From: Maea johnstoni
Taxonomy: Eukaryota > Annelida > Polychaeta > Spionida > Magelonidae
Length of the DNA: 64,000 nt
Direction of reading: 5' to 3'
Assembly: GCA_963942565.1 (NCBI GenBank)
Contig: OZ012685.1
Span: forward strand, 50,473,697 to 50,537,696
The notes beneath the pieces were generated by a model, which saw nothing but the letters and a program-made list of their open reading frames with translations, had not been told where the DNA came from and did not search any database. Positions 52,508 through 64,000 of the stretch are shown piece after piece (the first letter of the stretch is position 1; each line of letters starts with the position of its first letter). Made by a program: the position numbers and the translations under genes.

Positions 52508-53047
52508 AAATTCACCAGAAACTGACTATAGAAAATATAAGCCTCATAATTTAAGCCACCTTTTAATATAGTAAGGAATCTTATCAATCAAGGATTGACT
52601 TGTCTTGTGCTTATGTATTTTTTTCAAACACTGTATTAATTAGAAGCAGATTATTTCATTTGAACCTTACTTCATCTTGTCAGTTGTCTATTCGGCAAAT
52701 GCACAAACAAACATTCATTATTTGGATAGACTCAAAATTCTTGCAGATGTCTGGAATGACTTAATTGGAACTTGTGATCTTGCAATACTGTACTTAGGGT
52801 CAGGAATCAGGTCCAGGTTTAGGGTTAGGACCACCTAACACTAGCCCTAACACTGACCCTGGACCTGATTCCTATCCCTAACCCTAGGTGGGCTATTCCA
52901 AGATCACAAGTTTCCATGCAGTCATTCCTGACATCAGCAGGGAGTCTAGTCAGTCTACCCATTATTTGTGGGTTTGAGTGCCGTTGGAAACACTATGTCA
53001 ATTTTTCTTCTCTTTTGTCCCAAATACACTGGCTCTGCTGTGAGGGT
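52508..53047 (-). repeat. Right arm of the large palindrome, outside the array unit
   Basis: Reverse complement of 51434-51960. Differences include TAGGAATC for TGGGAATC and CAATTAAG for CAATGAAG, plus small indels. It ends at exactly the same unit junction as the left arm. Confidence 0.9.
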
Positions 53048-54985
53048 ACTTTTAAGTGCTTTATTCCCCTTGTCAGTTGTCTATTCGGCATATGCACACC
53101 CAGTCCCTGAGATTTTCACTCACCATTTTTTAGAGGCTTGTGACTCTTGCACCCTTATAATTTATTACATTGGAATACTGGTGCATCACAGTGTGGGTAT
53201 ATACAATGATCCACCAATATTTGACATGTAATGGATTAAATTATTCTCTTAAAATGAATTTTTGTTCAGAATTAAATGCATATTTAATGCATATTTAAAT
53301 GCAGTTTTTTGCTAGTAAAAGAGAGAGGAATTTCGACTTGGTGAAAACACACACAGATATGGCAAATTACAAAACTAAACTATAAGCAGAAAGGAAGGGT
53401 GGGCAGGGTTAAAAATCTTTGTACTGGGATTCGGAACTTGAGGTCGGGACATCATATCGTGCATCTAAGGCTACGTCAAATGCGAAACAAACCTGAAAGA
53501 TAAAAATGATAAGCATGTTATAATATTGCATAATGATAATACTGATAATACATGTATAATTGATGATCAGGAAATGAACATTTTCCTGAAATCACACTTT
53601 TTTCAATGTTTTTTAAAAAGTCATGAAACCAGCCGGTCAACATGAACAGGCTAGTCTCTACCAATAGCCCAAAAGTCGTGCTCTGCACATGCTCAGATGA
53701 TGCTGGCGCACAGGTCTCTCTGTAATGTAAACGATACAATTATAGCCCTGATTGGTCCATGTTCCCTCGTGAAATTGTGTTAATGCCAGATCAGAAACAC
53801 CTGTCGTGTCCAGGCATTCACTATAACGCATATAGTAATTTGTCTCTCGCTACATATCCATTCTTTTCTTCATCTAAGATCACTATCATGAAAAACAGCA
53901 GACATGGCTTATAGTTTAAGTCAAAAGTATGCTCTGTTTCAAATTGACCCTGACACCATATTTAGGGGTGCTCGCCTTAACAACCTATTTCAATGAAATC
54001 CTTAAGCAAAGCCCTAAATTATAGTTAAATTTCATGGCTGAGCACCCCCAGGAACATATTTAAATAAATTGTTGAAAACAAGGCCTAACACGCCCCCTTC
54101 AGTAATTGAAAAGATGTTATAAATAGATGTAAGAAAGCTGATCATCCCCCAAAATATCAATACATGCACAATTTCCATAGGTCAAGTTAACTTCAGCAGG
54201 TGCCCCACACCCTAGTCTACCAACGCAGGCCAATGGACATGAAGTTATGGTTAATGTATATTTGTTTGCAATATTTTCCTAATAAACCTCTGACACACCT
54301 ACCTTTCACTGCATCCGCCATGTTATTACAGGAAATAGCCACTGAGCATGATCAGGGCCCTTAAATCAAAGTCAAATACTTAGAATGAGGTACACACTTC
54401 GAATTGAACTGTGTACTTCGATCTAAAGACGCCTCCTCCCTTCTAACCTGTTAACATATCCTGGGTTGCAAAAGGGTAACTGATTTGTCTGCCAGTATTG
54501 CCCATGAACACAGTGACTGTCACCCACAGACAAATCAACATGGCCCGGTCTGACACTACGATTGAGATTTCTTTTAAAATATTGAGTGTACATGGCAAAT
54601 TCGCAAATAGAAAACATGTTGGGTATAGTTCAGTTCATGCCATGACAAAATAAAGCCACTGTACCTCCATTATTAGAGCTGGAAGCCCCATGAAGGCACG
54701 GCTGTTGACATGAACTGAAACTCGCAGTGGAGGTTCTCCACTGGTGCGTGGATTTTAATAAAATAACACGCACACTGCCACTAAAATGCCCTACCATGCT
54801 ATTTTTATGAGTATGGCCCACCCCATGATGGGTAAGAATAAACCATCTTACCTGTACTACTCCAGTATTTGACGTGACAACACAGGTACCATTCCCGCAC
54901 CTCTCTTTCCCTCGCTAGAATTCCCCATTACAAATCGACAACCGGGCACTTTTGCCCAACTCCAAATTGACCGTTCCCCCCCGTG
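53048..54985 (-). repeat. Inverted partial array copy A (1938 bp)
   Basis: Reverse complement of unit positions about 634-2581. It is more diverged than any pair of direct copies. It has private changes such as GAACATTTTCC near 53577, lacks most of the TA stretch near 53822, and reads AATTGTGTTAATG near 53773. It ends at a 7-C tract (the unit's poly-G) followed by GTG and then flanking DNA. Confidence 0.95.
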
Positions 54986-55046
54986 CTAAAGGCTCACATA
55001 CATATCAGCTTATATGAAAGTAATACACTTCAAAAACAGGATGCTG
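54986..55046 (+). other. Flanking DNA trapped between duplicated blocks (first copy)
   Basis: 61 bp beginning CTAAAGGCTCACATAC and ending GATGCTG. The same sequence occurs at 55997-56057, where it continues into unique DNA. The flank was therefore copied together with the array end. Confidence 0.9.
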
Positions 55047-55996
55047 CCCCAGGAACATATTTAAATAAATTGTTGAAAACAAGGCCTAACACGCCCCCTT
55101 CAGTAATTGAAAAGATGTTATAAATAGATGTAAGGAAGCTGATCATCCCCCAAAATATCAATACATGCACAATTTCCATAGGTCAAGTTAACTTCAGCAG
55201 GCGCCCCACACCCTAGTCTACCAACGCAGGCCAATGGACATGAAGTTATGGTTAATGTATATTTGTTTGCAATATTTTCCTAATAAACCTCTGACACACC
55301 TACCTTTCACTGCATCCGCCATGTTATTACAGGAAATAGCCACTGAGCATGATCAGGGCCCTTAAGTCAAAGTCAAATACTTAGAATGAGGTACACACTT
55401 CGAATTGAACTGTGTACTTCGATCTAAAGACGCCTCCTCCCTTCTAACCTGTTAACATATCCTGGGTTGCAAATGGGTAACTGATTTGTCTGCCAGTATT
55501 GCCCATGAACACAGTGACTGTCACCCACAGACAAATCAACATGGCCCGGTCTGACACTACGATTGAGATTTCTTTTAAAATATTGAGTGTACATGACAAA
55601 TTCGCAAATAGAAAACATGTTGGGTATAGTTCAGTTTATGCCATGACAAAATAAAGCCACTGTACCTCCATTATTAGAGCTGGAAGCCCCATGAAGGCAC
55701 GGCTGTTGACATGAACTGAAACTTGCAGTGGAGGTTCTCCACTGGTGCGTGGATTTTAATAAAATAACACGCACACTGCCACTAAAATGCCCTACCATGC
55801 TATTTTTATGAGTATGGCCCACCCCATGATGGGTAAGAATAAACCATCTTACCTGTACTACTCCAGTATTTGACTTGACAACACAGGTACCATTCCTGCA
55901 CCTCTCTTTCCCTCGCTAGAATTCCCCATTACAAATCGACAACCGGGCACTTTTGCCCAACTCCAAATTGACCGTTACCCCCCCCCCCCCCCCGTG
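55047..55996 (-). repeat. Inverted partial array copy B (950 bp)
   Basis: Reverse complement of unit positions about 634-1572. It starts in a C-run (CCCCAGGAAC) and ends in a 16-C tract followed by GTG. With the preceding copy it forms a tandem duplication of about 1 kb. Private differences include GCAAATGGG near 55469 and TTGACTTGAC near 55870. Confidence 0.95.
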
Positions 55997-56057
55997 CTAA
56001 AGGCTCACATACATATCAGCTTATATGAAAGTAATACACTTCAAAAACAGGATGCTG
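55997..56057 (+). other. Flanking DNA after the array end (second copy)
   Basis: Second copy of the 61 bp flank. The native sequence continues as CCCTTCTTTTTCCC. Microhomology of three or four C at the join to copy B suggests end-joining or replication slippage. Confidence 0.85.
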
Positions 56058-57147
56058 CCCTTCTTTTTCCCTCAGTGATCCAATGAGGGGAGATTTTTGT
56101 ACATTACCTTCATCCATTTTCACCCCTGGCAGCAGCCATTTTGTTCAATTGGGTGGCAGAGATCACTTCCTGCCCCTTAAGCTCTGTGCTTATCTATACA
56201 CCACTAAGCTCTTTTGCCATCCAATATCACTGAACACAGCAGGGGGTAATGACCCAGATTCACAATGGCGGCGGCCTTGGCTCAGATGAGGTGCTATTCA
56301 CTAATTGCAATTCTAGATTTCTCGTTGTGTGGAGCTCTAGGGCTTCCCTGTTTATGACAGATGTTGAGCTATGTTCATGAACTTTCATATAAACCTATGA
56401 TTTGTTCTTCCCCAAGTTCCCCTTTAAAAGGATATGTTCAATGCGTAAAGATTCTGGGTTGTACTGAAATAAGTTTGCAAGTGCTGAATTGTCAGCACTT
56501 GCAATATTTATACACTTCTACTCCCAGGGGACGCATTACTAAGCCACTTTAAATGATATCAGAATTAAGAAATCTGGTGTGCATTCACTTCTAATAGTAT
56601 TACTTCTTATAGTAATACTACAAACATCCACCAGAGACACTTAAATCAAAGGTTATTTATATCTGTGACCCAACTGATTATTTGTGACAAGATATAAAGT
56701 CAGAGGCGCCATCTATATTTGGAATCCAACACCATTTAAGACCATGTACTACACAAGACGAAGGAGAAAAAGGACAAAGTAAAGACAGAGGTTAAGTGGT
56801 GGATATGTTCACCAAATCTTTGATGGATAGTCTCATTCCAAAGATTAAGACTTTACCCATCCTTATCTCTAAAGAATTATTTAATCATTAACTCATTTTC
56901 CCAATACAAAGCAGAGATAATCAATTAATGGGCATATTGTACATTTCTGGTGTTGTATATTTTTGTTGACACACAATATCCTAGGATATTTACCCATAAT
57001 TCAAAAGATACAGGGGGCACCTCTGCCAGTTCAATGTTTAACTGGAAATTAACTGAGGACAACTGATTGTGTCAAACATATTTCCATAATAGTAATTAGC
57101 ATTTGTCATATTTCAATTGTCCTATAGTGCTTCAATCTGCGGGAAAA
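56058..57147. other. Flanking region without a recognisable gene
   Basis: About 1.1 kb of apparently single-copy DNA. It holds an ATGGCGGCGGCC motif (56265-56276), a perfect 13 bp stem with a 4-base loop (56475-56504) and a 10 bp stem near 56595-56621. Frames of 63-68 codons here show no domain or splice context. Confidence 0.5.
56475..56504. repeat. Perfect short hairpin
   Basis: TTGCAAGTGCTGA, loop ATTG, TCAGCACTTGCAA. The stem is too short for a miRNA precursor and pairing does not continue outside it. It could be a protein-binding palindrome or chance. Confidence 0.5.
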
Positions 57148-57405
57148 GGTAGATACACTGTACAGTTCTGACATTTCATTCCTCCACCGGTCGACCTGGA
57201 ATCTGCCAATGCGTTGTTGTACAAACACCCATGGATAATATGTCAAAAACTAAAGCATAAATGACCCACTTAGCTTGTGAATCCAAGCTACGTTCAGTTG
57301 TGAGGTCATCCATGCCCAGGAAACTGGGTGGCAATTTGGCGTGGGGTCGTGCATTACGCCTGGGCTCTCCGCGCATTTCGTGCAGGAAGAAAACATCGGC
57401 ACTGT
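57148..57405 (-). repeat. Left member of a diverged inverted-repeat pair
   Basis: Its reverse complement aligns with 58176-58452 through shared blocks such as ACTGAACGTAGCTT, GATTCACAAGCTA, GACATATTATCCATGGG (ACATATTATCAATGGG in the partner) and GGTCGAC. A minus-strand frame gives MDDLTTERSLDSQA and the partner gives MNDLITERSFDSQA. The frames fall out of register further along, so shared protein coding is doubtful. It may be the end of an unidentified element or an old inverted duplication. Confidence 0.6.
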
Positions 57406-57729
57406 ATTTTCTCCTTTCAACAAAACACTCTCATTTAACTTACTCTATTACATATGTTTATCTATGAAATGTCTATATTCAAGAGAAATCTTTCTATGTC
57501 GGCATCTTGCCCTTTCCTATAATGCGTGGCCATATTTTTCATTTTACAAATAGATGAGTTTGCAGGGAGACGAAGTGAATTAATTTTCACTACCCTTCAT
57601 ATTTCTGATTCGGATTCTGATTTGGTACAGAGAAGACTCTATTTCGAGTTTTTCGCTCCGGCTGTTTCTCGATGTCAGTCTCTCTTCGAACTGGATCAGG
57701 CTTTCCACTGCATTAATATACAAATATGT

Positions 57730-57852
57730 CATCCCTGTGGGATGCACACCAGGAATAACTTCCCCGAGAGAGGATTGTTGCTCGAGAGTGTAGCCTGAGG
57801 GCGACAATCCTCCTGAGGGGAAGTTATTCCTGATGAACACCCCACAGGGATG
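57730..57852. mobile_element. 123 bp foldback element
   Basis: The arms begin CATCCCTGTGGG and end CCCACAGGGATG. Both include the AGGAATAACTTCCCC block, at about 57751-57765 and as its complement at 57817-57831. The centre has its own stem (AGGATTGT with ACAATCCT). There is no coding capacity. It lies between the two members of the inverted pair and is built like the array insertion (palindrome within palindrome), but the sequences are not the same. Confidence 0.65.
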
Positions 57853-58034
57853 TCCTATTTGTTTTATTATACCAAACAAAATGCAAAACACAAAAGGGGA
57901 AAAAATTACAAACGGAGATTCAGTTTTGGATAAATACTCGTCGTCTGCCTTGTTACACTAGTTTCTCCGGTAGGTCACTCAGCAACCTCTGTGGGTGTTC
58001 GTGGGTATTCGTTGGGCTAGCAGTAACTAATCAA

Positions 58035-58062
58035 TTAGTACATAGCTGTTGCTATGTACTAA
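58035..58062. repeat. Perfect 12 bp hairpin
   Basis: TTAGTACATAGC, loop TGTT, GCTATGTACTAA. It is followed by a 20 bp direct repeat with one difference at 58078-58097 and 58105-58124 (CTGTCGCTAAGGA, then a G or A). Confidence 0.55.
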
Positions 58063-58175
58063 TCAATCAATCCATAGCTGTCGCTAAGGAGTGAGGACAA
58101 CAGCCTGTCGCTAAGGAATGAGGAAAACATGACGATTAATCCATGGCCCTTGACCAACCAGAATCAAAAATCTTC

Positions 58176-58452
58176 ACGTGAGGTACAGTGACGACATTTA
58201 ATTCATGCACTAAATGCGTAGGCAGCTCGAGCACAATACACGACCACAAGTCCGATTGTAACCCAGTTTTTTTTGGTCATGGATGTATGAATGACCTCAT
58301 AACTGAACGTAGCTTTGATTCACAAGCTACGTGTGTCATTGATGTGCTTGGCTTATTCTTTACATATTATCAATGGGTTTTTGAACAACCAGACACTGGC
58401 AGACGTCCGGTCGACTGGTGCAGGAATTAAATGTCTGTACTGTATATTACTG
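58176..58452 (+). repeat. Right member of the diverged inverted-repeat pair
   Basis: Partner of 57148-57405 in opposite orientation, so the two read outward from each other. It has several small indels relative to the left member. The pair brackets about 770 bp that includes the 123 bp foldback and the 12 bp hairpin. Confidence 0.6.
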
Positions 58453-58917
58453 TCTATTGGTATAGAGTTTCATAAATCCCTCTTGATCTTTACTGTGTGT
58501 AGAATATAAATTGATTCGTCATTTCCTTTGTGAGGGAAATCGATTCATACAATTGGATACATAGTCACACTTTGTCAGCGTCATATTGGATGCAAACGCG
58601 TGCGTAATTGATGTCGAATGATAGGAATTCTTTATAAATGCACTGTGTGTAGCTTTTAATATGCTATTCATAAATGAATAAATGATAAACAATGAATTAA
58701 AAATAGATAAATAGATGAGTAAATAACATACATGAATAAACGAATACTTATGTCATTTTTAAGATTTTTTAGTAAACTGCGAATAGTTAGGCACGGAAAT
58801 GTGTAGATTTGCTTTTTGTTTTCGCCGATATGATAGCAATATACACTGTTAAATGACAAATCCATCCTATAATACTGACATGGGTATATTCTCATGAACA
58901 ATAAAGAGTATACTTAC

Positions 58918-58970
58918 AAGGCACGACAACAATCAGAAACACGAAAATCACACCCATCCTGGCAAACATC
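58918..58970 (-). CDS. Candidate signal-peptide exon of an unknown secreted-protein gene (partial)
   Basis: On the minus strand a pyrimidine-rich run (TTTTTTCTATTTCTAAG, ending at 58971) forms a strong acceptor. The exon then reads G and an ATG at 58969, encoding MFARMGVIFVFLIVVVP, and stops at a consensus donor GTAAGTA (58917-58911) in phase 1. A short charged start followed by an 11-residue hydrophobic core is what a cleavable signal peptide looks like. A non-coding first exon with a TATA box may lie near 60.6 kb. The mature part of the protein was not found; exons at lower coordinates could not be identified. The alternative is a chance match, but finding acceptor, start, hydrophobic core and donor together in 60 bp is uncommon. 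Confidence 0.4.
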
Positions 58971-59041
58971 CTTAGAAATAGAAAAAAGACACGTATTTAG
59001 AAACAGCAATTCGAGAGCAACTGATCCTAATATATACCCTA

Positions 59042-59503
59042 CACAGCAAAAAATTACAGATGTCGAACGGTTGATAAATATTTCGGACGTCCGTTTGCTG
59101 TCCGTTTGCTGTTCGTTTGCTGTCCGATGTATCGGACGACGAATGTTCCTGTGCACTATTTGTGCACTGGAACATTTGTGCACACATTGTAAACCGAACA
59201 TTTGTGCACAAACGGTTGACGAATATTTCGGACGTCCATTTGCTGTCCGTTTGTGCACAAACGGTTGACCGATATATCGGAACGAAAAGAAAATTCAATG
59301 AAAATCAAGAATATAACATTTTAGGAGAAAGCAAACAATTTTCACAGGAAAAAAGTCAAACATTGGTCCGATACGTTAGACAGCAAACGGACAGCAAACG
59401 GTTTTCCGATGTTTAAGCGCACAAACGGTTGCGTGGGCAGATTTATATCCGTTTGCTGTCTGAACATCGGACGTCCGTTTGCTGTACAAAACTTTTTGCT
59501 GTG
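59042..59503. mobile_element. TA-flanked miniature element, 462 bp (Tc1/mariner-like MITE)
   Basis: Flanked by TA on both sides (59040-59041 and 59504-59505). The termini are CACAGCAAAAA and its complement TTTTTGCTGTG. The interior is made of repeated short blocks in both orientations: CCGTTTGCTGT, GTGCACAAACGG, and palindromes such as GGACGTCC. The TA target duplication and short terminal inverted repeats fit Tc1/mariner-type non-autonomous elements. Open frames of 99-124 codons across it are by-products of the sub-repeats. Confidence 0.7.
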
Positions 59504-59831
59504 TAAGCGAAGACAATGAAAGGATTTCCCAGTGCGCTGACAAAAACCAAGATTTTATAAGAATAACGTGTGATAATGTGACAAAAATACAGATTAGATA
59601 GGCCAATGTTTCCAATGATAAGCCATATGGTTTGCGGTATAGGATATCATGGTGGAAACTTAAGGATGAACGATATCCTGCATTGAGGTAGAAAGCACAT
59701 GCATCTCGTTTCTAACTTGCTGTTTTATCATCCAACTCCTGATCAACGCTTATTTCTACCTTTTAATGCTTTCTCATGCATTTACACCAAAACGCTACAG
59801 ACAGGTTGGCTACAATTTCAATATATTAATT

Positions 59832-60335
<504 letters not shown>

Positions 60336-60373
60336 TATATGTGTGTATATATATATATATGTATATATTTATA

Positions 60374-60451
<78 letters not shown>

Positions 60452-60491
60452 CATTTATATATTAATATATATATGTGTGTGTGTGTGTGTG
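60336..60491. repeat. (TA)n and (TG)n compound tract
   Basis: TA repeats interrupted by TTTA and GTGT, ending in an unbroken TG run (60475-60490). Confidence 0.95.
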
Positions 60492-60552
60492 GGTAGGACA
60501 CGTTTACGAAATATGCATACATACTTTACTGCTAAGTAGGAAATGAAATTAC

Positions 60553-60615
60553 CTGATTGCACGTGAGTCGGATATTGGTAGATGAATGATGATGCCGACG
60601 CCCCCCGGGGCTCTG
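60553..60615 (-). promoter_or_regulatory. Candidate TATA promoter and first exon on the minus strand
   Basis: The minus strand has TATATAAA (60648-60641), and about 90 bases further on a donor CAATCAG then GTAATT (exon end 60553). A start of transcription about 30 bases after the TATA box would give a non-coding exon of about 60 bases. The next acceptor in the same direction is that of the signal-peptide exon at 58970. The intron would be about 1.6 kb and would hold the TA-flanked element and two TA-rich tracts. This linkage is inferred. Confidence 0.3.
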
Positions 60616-60660
60616 TGTCGAATGTCTGACCCACCCTCAGTTTATATAAATACCGACCTA

Positions 60661-61566
<906 letters not shown>

Positions 61567-61837
61567 CACTGTGGCGGCTAGTAGATCACAACAGTGAGCA
61601 CCCCTCTAGAAATGACACTTTGGCCGATCACATGGGTGTCCACAAAAGGATGTTCTATTGCACATTGAAAGGTTGGGGAGCGACTGGTATAAGGGCTTGA
61701 TCAATGAAAACTACCATCACGAAGACCTCCATGTGATTTGTCTAATGGTATGGTTCCGCATGTTGGCTACCTGTAATTTGATATGAAGGTAAATGCGATA
61801 ACATTCAGAATGCATGTGTATGCATGTGCGTCCCTAA

Positions 61838-62056
61838 ATGTATATGTATGTATGTATGTATGCATTTATGAGTATGTATGTTAGAATGTATATATGTATG
61901 TATGTATATGTGTGTGCGTGTGCTTGTGTATGTATATATATATATATGTGTGTGTGTTTATGTGTGTGTATGTCTATATATGAATGTATGCATGCATGTA
62001 TGTTAATATATGTGCACACTGTATATGTATGATTGTATGTGGGTGCACGTAAGTAA
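61838..62056. repeat. (TGTA)n degenerate microsatellite
   Basis: TATG/TGTA tetranucleotides with many substitutions and an inner (TA)n and (TG)n stretch near 61930-61970. The open frames here (61834-62088) reflect the repeat. Confidence 0.85.
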
Positions 62057-63005
62057 GCATGTATATCTGAATTATTTTTATTCCACATACTTAGGATGGT
62101 TTAAATACCAGTTAGATAGGTGTAGACAGCCTTATATACTGACACTGACTGCAATACTCTAGGTTGTTGAAGAATGCCATGTTTTCTTATTGCATATGGA
62201 ATATATCGTGCAACTGTCTAGTATCTCCAAATATAAGTGGGCCATCTCATAAAAAGTGAAACATCTTTTATCGAAATTAATATTCTATAAAAGCATATGG
62301 TTGAACCAGCTATACATCATTTATTTGACTACTTGGGTGCAGATCGCCGCGTTGCTTGAGAGCATTTCTGATGATACCTGGAAAGTGACTCTAAGAAATC
62401 CACAAGGAACATTTCTAGAAGGCGAGGAATGAAGAGAGGGCCAGTGTAAAGGAAATGTTCAACTTTGGGTGATAAGTAGTTCCTTCATTGCTGAGATTTA
62501 TAAGATAGCTACTAGGGACAGAGGGGGAGTCAGACTCTAAACAAAAGTTACAGAAACACCACATTGTTGCAATCTGATAAATAGTTTATGCTGTGTTGGA
62601 GTATGAAACGACAATTACAGTTTACCATGATATTTCATATTTTCTTATCTAATACTCTATGTATACTTCACCGGTTTTACTTTGTTTACTGCACTACACA
62701 TATTTTGCTACATTCTGTTATATTCAGTTCCATTATTATAATATATGTTATGCATGTTATTGTAAACATGCTACGGTCAAACATACAAACTGCGTACAGT
62801 GCATATGTACAGTGTTTCTGGTCCAAATTCCAGAAAAAAGTTGTCTCAATACTCCTTGAAATTCTTGGATCTTTTACTATGACACTGGAATGATTTGATA
62901 AGATCGTTACCTTTGATTAATTCATAAGATCGCTTGAAGAGTTGTTTAAAAAAATGAAAACAAATGTGTACACTCCAAAGAGAATATCTTTATATTTTCC
63001 TCATA
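62057..63005. other. Region without a supported gene
   Basis: A 101-codon frame at 62588-62893 is rich in I, F, H and Y, as expected of AT-rich DNA. It has no identifiable domain or splice signals and overlaps another frame. I see no other structure. Confidence 0.5.
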
Positions 63006-63090
63006 GGCGGATCCAGGGGGGGGGGGGGGGTGGGGCGAGGGGGCACCGCCCCCCCCCTTGTTAAAAAATCATGGGGCCTGGCCCCCCCCC
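63006..63090. repeat. G-run and C-run foldback
   Basis: GCGGATCCA is followed by 14 G, then GGGGCGAGGGGGCACCG, then a run of 9 C, and 33 bases later a second C-run (9 C near 63082). The G and C runs can pair in several registers. A 'GGATCCAGGGGG' end is familiar from dispersed invertebrate repeats, but the family cannot be fixed from one copy. Confidence 0.55.
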
Positions 63091-63150
63091 TTAATTTCTG
63101 GCAACAAAAAAAATATAAAAGATATCATCAATAGCAGGGAATTTCAGGCT

Positions 63151-63335
63151 GACAAGGGACCTGATTGGCCGAAAACATTTCATCCCAGGGATGTACCTTC
63201 CAGGAAAATCAGCCAAAACACGACATACCCAACTTCCCAGGAGGCTACAGCACTCTTTTTGCCTTGTAACTAGATGTATTTTTGTGACAAGCGACCTGAT
63301 TGGCTGAGAGCACTAGGGTTGTAACTCCCAGGGAG
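63151..63335 (+). repeat. Diverged direct repeat, period about 135 bp
   Basis: GACAAGGGACCTGATTGGC at 63151 and GACAAGCGACCTGATTGGC at 63286. Each is followed by a CCCAGG or CCAGG block some 30 bases on. It may be an internal part of the dispersed element starting at 63006. A 71-codon frame at 63058-63273 lies across it without support. Confidence 0.5.
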
Positions 63336-63545
63336 GCCAGACAGCTGCCTGTAAACACTGGCACGCCGCTGCTGCTCTGTGGCTCATTTTAGCTTGCCTT
63401 CCACACTTGTTTCCAAACAATCTCCGGTACAGGGGGCCAACAACCATTGGATTGCAGAAAACATTCAGAGTTTGATATTAAAATGATAAATTAAAAATCA
63501 GTTTTTGATGCAGCCTCACTCAGGGTCTGACACTTAGATTTTAGG

Positions 63546-63631
63546 CTAGGGGCCCGAAAAGGTATTTTTATAAAAATTTGTGGTCAAAAGCAGGATTTCT
63601 GATTATCATATATACTTTTTCGGGCCCCTAG
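63546..63631. repeat. Small foldback with CTAGGGGCCCGAAAA arms
   Basis: The left arm at 63546-63560 is the complement of the right arm at 63617-63631. The inner GTAT and ATAC segments continue the pairing with gaps. A third partial copy (CTAGGGGCCC) follows at 63642. It is probably a miniature element or the end of one. Confidence 0.6.
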
Positions 63632-63660
63632 TCTGAAAAATCTAGGGGCCCACAGCAAAA

Positions 63661-64000
63661 TCTAAGGGTATATGTCCCTGAACCCCTGGGAAAGTCAAAC
63701 CCTGGTCACTTATACCTGTCATTTCCTGATGTGTAAATTCATCATTCTTAAAACAGGTATATTTAAAATGATTGAACAAACACAATTGATGTGATCATAT
63801 TCATTACCTATCTATGGGTTAACTTGGGAAGTCTTAAAGGAAATAGTAGACCAGCAAAGAAACAAATTCTAAGATTGAATTTGAAGGAATTCCGAGATTT
63901 AGCCTACCCTTTTAATACCCCACTTAAGATAAAGAAAAATTAAATATCTGAAAAAGAGATTGTTAATACCTTGTACATTTAAAAAAAAGGATGTCACACT
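63661..64000. other. Right edge, no recognisable feature
   Basis: AT-rich sequence. I see no gene, repeat or RNA here. Confidence 0.4.

Noticed and set aside
51250-53231. Mirrored frames of 87 and 64 codons in the palindrome arms as a duplicated gene
   Set aside because: They span the junction between the unit and the flank, overlap in two frames, lack domains and are mirrored only because the DNA is palindromic.
56475-56504. miRNA precursor
   Set aside because: A 13 bp stem with a 4-base loop is too short and the flanks do not pair.
58894-59416. Overlapping frames of 99-124 codons across the MITE
   Set aside because: They occur in opposite strands over the same sub-repeats and show no homology that I recognise.
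62588-62893. 101-codon hydrophobic frame
   Set aside because: Composition matches AT-rich non-coding DNA, another frame overlaps it, and there is no splice or promoter context.

Overview
The window looks like non-coding, repeat-dominated DNA from an animal nuclear genome, most likely an invertebrate. It is AT-rich, has long (TA)n and (TGTA)n tracts, hairpin-type miniature transposons with target-site duplications, tRNA-like promoter boxes and splice-like signals, and no prokaryotic gene organisation. The species cannot be named from what is visible. No protein gene of a known family was recognised.

Region 1 (1-51433) is a head-to-tail tandem array of 18 copies of one roughly 2.77 kb unit; the left end lies outside the window. 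The copies are nearly identical. Six of them (6, 9, 12, 15, 17, 18) carry the same roughly 291 bp double-hairpin insertion at the same site with the same 4 bp duplication, and are therefore roughly 3.07 kb long. Shared point variants show a higher-order period: from copy 7 to copy 15 the array repeats as short-short-long trimers of roughly 8.6 kb (7-8-9, 10-11-12, 13-14-15). Copies 3-6 form a related tetramer and copies 16-18 an irregular end. The unit holds a tRNA-like A-box/B-box fragment, an internal foldback, degenerate sub-repeats, a hypervariable poly-G tract (7 to 19 G) and exon-like signals. I find no convincing coding region in it.

Region 2 (51434-56057) is a large palindrome. The array stops inside copy 18, runs through roughly 530 bp of different sequence, crosses a 547 bp single-copy spacer (51961-52507), and returns through the mirror image of the 530 bp segment into inverted partial unit copies (53048-54985 and 55047-55996). 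The distal roughly 1 kb, including 61 bp of flanking DNA, is duplicated in tandem. Its breakpoints fall in the poly-G tract and in a second C-run.

Region 3 (56058-64000) is flanking DNA. It holds a diverged inverted-repeat pair (57148-57405 and 58176-58452) around a 123 bp foldback, a 462 bp TA-flanked miniature element (59042-59503), three very long (TA)n tracts, a (TGTA)n tract, a G-run/C-run hairpin and a smaller foldback. The best candidate for a host gene is on the minus strand. A TATA box and non-coding first exon lie near 60.6 kb, and an exon at 58918-58970 with clean acceptor and donor sites encodes a signal-peptide-like start; the rest of that gene was not found.

Nothing here works together as a pathway. 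The main story is structural: amplification, homogenisation and inversion of a large tandem repeat, with a transposon insertion acting as a marker of how the copies spread.
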